This document shows positions 4,352 to 5,083 of a DNA stretch of 5,083 nt, in pieces; positions within the stretch are counted from its first letter, which is position 1; each line of letters starts with the position of its first letter. Made by a program: the position numbers and the translations under genes. The notes beneath the pieces were generated by a model. That model ran no database searches. It had not been told where the DNA came from and saw nothing but the letters and a program-made list of their open reading frames with translations. Source of the DNA: Acetofilamentum sp. (GTDB lineage: Bacteria; Bacteroidota; Bacteroidia; Bacteroidales; JAFGXI01); the NCBI GenBank assembly GCA_020720565.1, contig DYOK01000188.1:1-5083 (forward strand), written 5' to 3'.

Positions 4352-4380
4352 TTGACTTTATAGTCAAAAAACAATAATAT
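4352..4380 (+). promoter_or_regulatory. Promoter TTGACT-N17-TAATAT with palindrome over the -35
   Basis: The -35 is TTGACT (4352-4357) and the -10 is TAATAT (4375-4380), with 17-bp spacing and the same -10 as the promoter at 447. The predicted start near 4387 is 5 nt before the HNH ATG at 4392. TTGACT-TTAT-AGTCAA (4352-4367) is a perfect 6-bp inverted repeat covering the -35, a plausible repressor site. It has no GC-rich stem or U-tract, so it is not a convincing terminator for the lipoprotein gene. Confidence 0.6.
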
Positions 4381-4391
4381 ATATATTATAG

Positions 4392-5015
4392 ATGAGTGGT
4401 ATTTTAGATAGAAAGGTGTTACTTTTAAACTCGGCATGGCTGCCGATTGGGGTGGTTACTGTCAAAAAAGCCCTAGAGGACATGAATAGCTCTAGGCATC
4501 CAAAAAAAGCTATTAAAATAGAATTTTTAAAGGATGGGGGCAAGTTCAACTTTTCTTCGCCTACGGAAGTGCTACCTTTAGCATGGGACGAGTGGGTTAC
4601 CCTAGCCCCTAGGGAATTTGACGAGGATTCCATCAGAACGGTAAGTCTAGATTTGAGGATTCCAACAGTGGTGATAGTTGGCTCCAAATACAATAAACTT
4701 CCAGTTAAAACTTACAGAGCAACAAAGCTCAATATTTTTAATCATTATGATGGTATTTGCGCCTACACTGGGAAAAAACTATCTTATAAGAGCATGACGC
4801 TCGATCACATTATCCCCAGATCAAAAAAGGGAGGTAACACTTGGTCGAATCTCGTCCCTTGCGATGGAGAGATTAATAGAATTAAAGCAGATAGAACGCC
4901 GGAAGAAGCGGGGTTAAAATTAAAATATAAACTAAGTGAACCAGCACCGGTGACCGCTCAAATGCTTATTAAGGCTACTAACCCAGACTGGGCAATATTT
5001 TTAACAAATAATTAA
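4392..5015 (+). CDS. HNH endonuclease, YTGK-type
   Basis: A 207-aa protein. The N-terminal part (VLLLNSAWLPIGVVTVKKAL) and the segment W65-DEW...LRIPTVV are typical of a widespread phage and bacterial HNH group of about this length. The catalytic core is TLDHIIPRSKKGGNTWSNLV, with D138-H139 and N153, followed by INRIKADRTPEEAGLKL. In classical members two CxxC pairs hold zinc; here they read C123-AYT and C157-DGEI, so only one Cys of each pair remains. I believe this YTGK / xxN-x2-K pattern recurs in phage and Verrucomicrobia/Planctomycetes members, so it may be a subfamily trait and not decay. It likely cuts DNA. In phages such enzymes act in homing, packaging-related cleavage or host DNA attack, and which applies here is unknown. 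It is transcribed from its own promoter with almost no leader. Confidence 0.9.
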   Translation: MSGILDRKVLLLNSAWLPIGVVTVKKALEDMNSSRHPKKAIKIEFLKDGGKFNFSSPTEVLPLAWDEWVTLAPREFDEDSIRTVSLDLRIPTVVIVGSKYNKLPVKTYRATKLNIFNHYDGICAYTGKKLSYKSMTLDHIIPRSKKGGNTWSNLVPCDGEINRIKADRTPEEAGLKLKYKLSEPAPVTAQMLIKATNPDWAIFLTNN

Positions 5016-5035
5016 ACTATGATTAAATCCCTGCA

Positions 5036-5083
5036 CTAGTTTTTTACCAATAGGCCCATCGGCCCACGAACTTCAGCACGAAC
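5036..5083 (-). CDS. Possible 3' end of a leftward gene, partial
   Basis: On the minus strand the last 48 bases read VRAEVRGPMGLLVKN and then TAG (5038-5036). The stretch 5052-5083 is clearly more GC-rich than the rest of the window, as expected if another gene starts there. A second minus frame is open for 12 codons (ending RWAYW, then TAA), so the frame is not certain. It would be convergent with the HNH gene. Too short to identify. Confidence 0.25.
   Translation of the reverse strand, partial: VRAEVRGPMGLLVKN

Noticed and set aside
4381..4388. TATA-rich run as a simple repeat
   Set aside because: Only a few dinucleotide units, better explained as part of the AT-rich start region of the HNH promoter.
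4364..4693. A minus-strand open frame opposite the start of the HNH gene
   Set aside because: A shadow of the HNH coding region and its promoter, with no supporting features.
5053..5066. A direct repeat GGCCCA-TC-GGCCCA
   Set aside because: Two 6-nt copies in a probable coding end are too short to call a repeat element.

Overview
The window is AT-rich and reads like part of a phage or prophage genome whose host is probably a Verrucomicrobiota-type, PEP-CTERM/exosortase-using Gram-negative. The phage assignment rests on a tight cluster of divergent tRNA genes with encoded CCA ends, many very small ORFs, densely packed genes and a phage-type HNH endonuclease. No capsid, tail, packaging or replication gene is visible, so a prophage or other mobile element is also possible. 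The host inference comes from the 350-residue secreted protein. It has autotransporter-type beta-strand repeats and ends in a VPEA - membrane helix - Arg/Lys tail, a combination best known from Verrucomicrobia and relatives.

Layout. Positions 51-438 hold four tRNA genes (Leu-CAA, Leu-UAA, Thr-CGU, Cys-GCA) and one 58-nt tRNA-like gene that is one arm short, all on + and only 2-18 nt apart. Nine bases after the last CCA a consensus promoter (TTGACA-N17-TAATAT) drives a rightward set of small genes: a 64-aa protein starting essentially at the predicted transcription start, a coupled 43-aa ORF, a 31-aa single-helix membrane peptide, a 230-aa basic protein of unknown function, a 25-aa membrane peptide, and the PEP-CTERM-like surface protein. 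The last of these meets a leftward two-gene operon tail to tail with a 20-nt overlap. That operon encodes a 296-aa PAS-LOV sensor protein and, through a TAATG stop/start overlap, a 131-aa coiled-coil protein with a C-terminal membrane helix. A 49-bp divergent control region with a palindrome separates the sensor from a rightward 77-aa lipoprotein. A second TTGACT-N17-TAATAT promoter with a palindrome over its -35 drives an HNH endonuclease gene. The last ~50 bases may hold the end of a leftward gene.

How it may work together. The most notable item is the PAS-LOV gene. Its second domain keeps the photoactive Cys and the FMN-contacting Asn/Arg/Gln residues of LOV photoreceptors but has Ser where the signalling Gln is normally found, and it has no kinase or other output domain. 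It is translationally coupled to a small membrane protein of holin-like architecture, divergent from a lipoprotein and next to a surface-sorted protein. A blue-light or redox sensing module acting at the cell envelope is a reasonable but unproven hypothesis. The tRNA cluster is the second notable item: three genes have unusual T-loops, both Leu tRNAs lack the long variable arm, and one element is a truncated tRNA.
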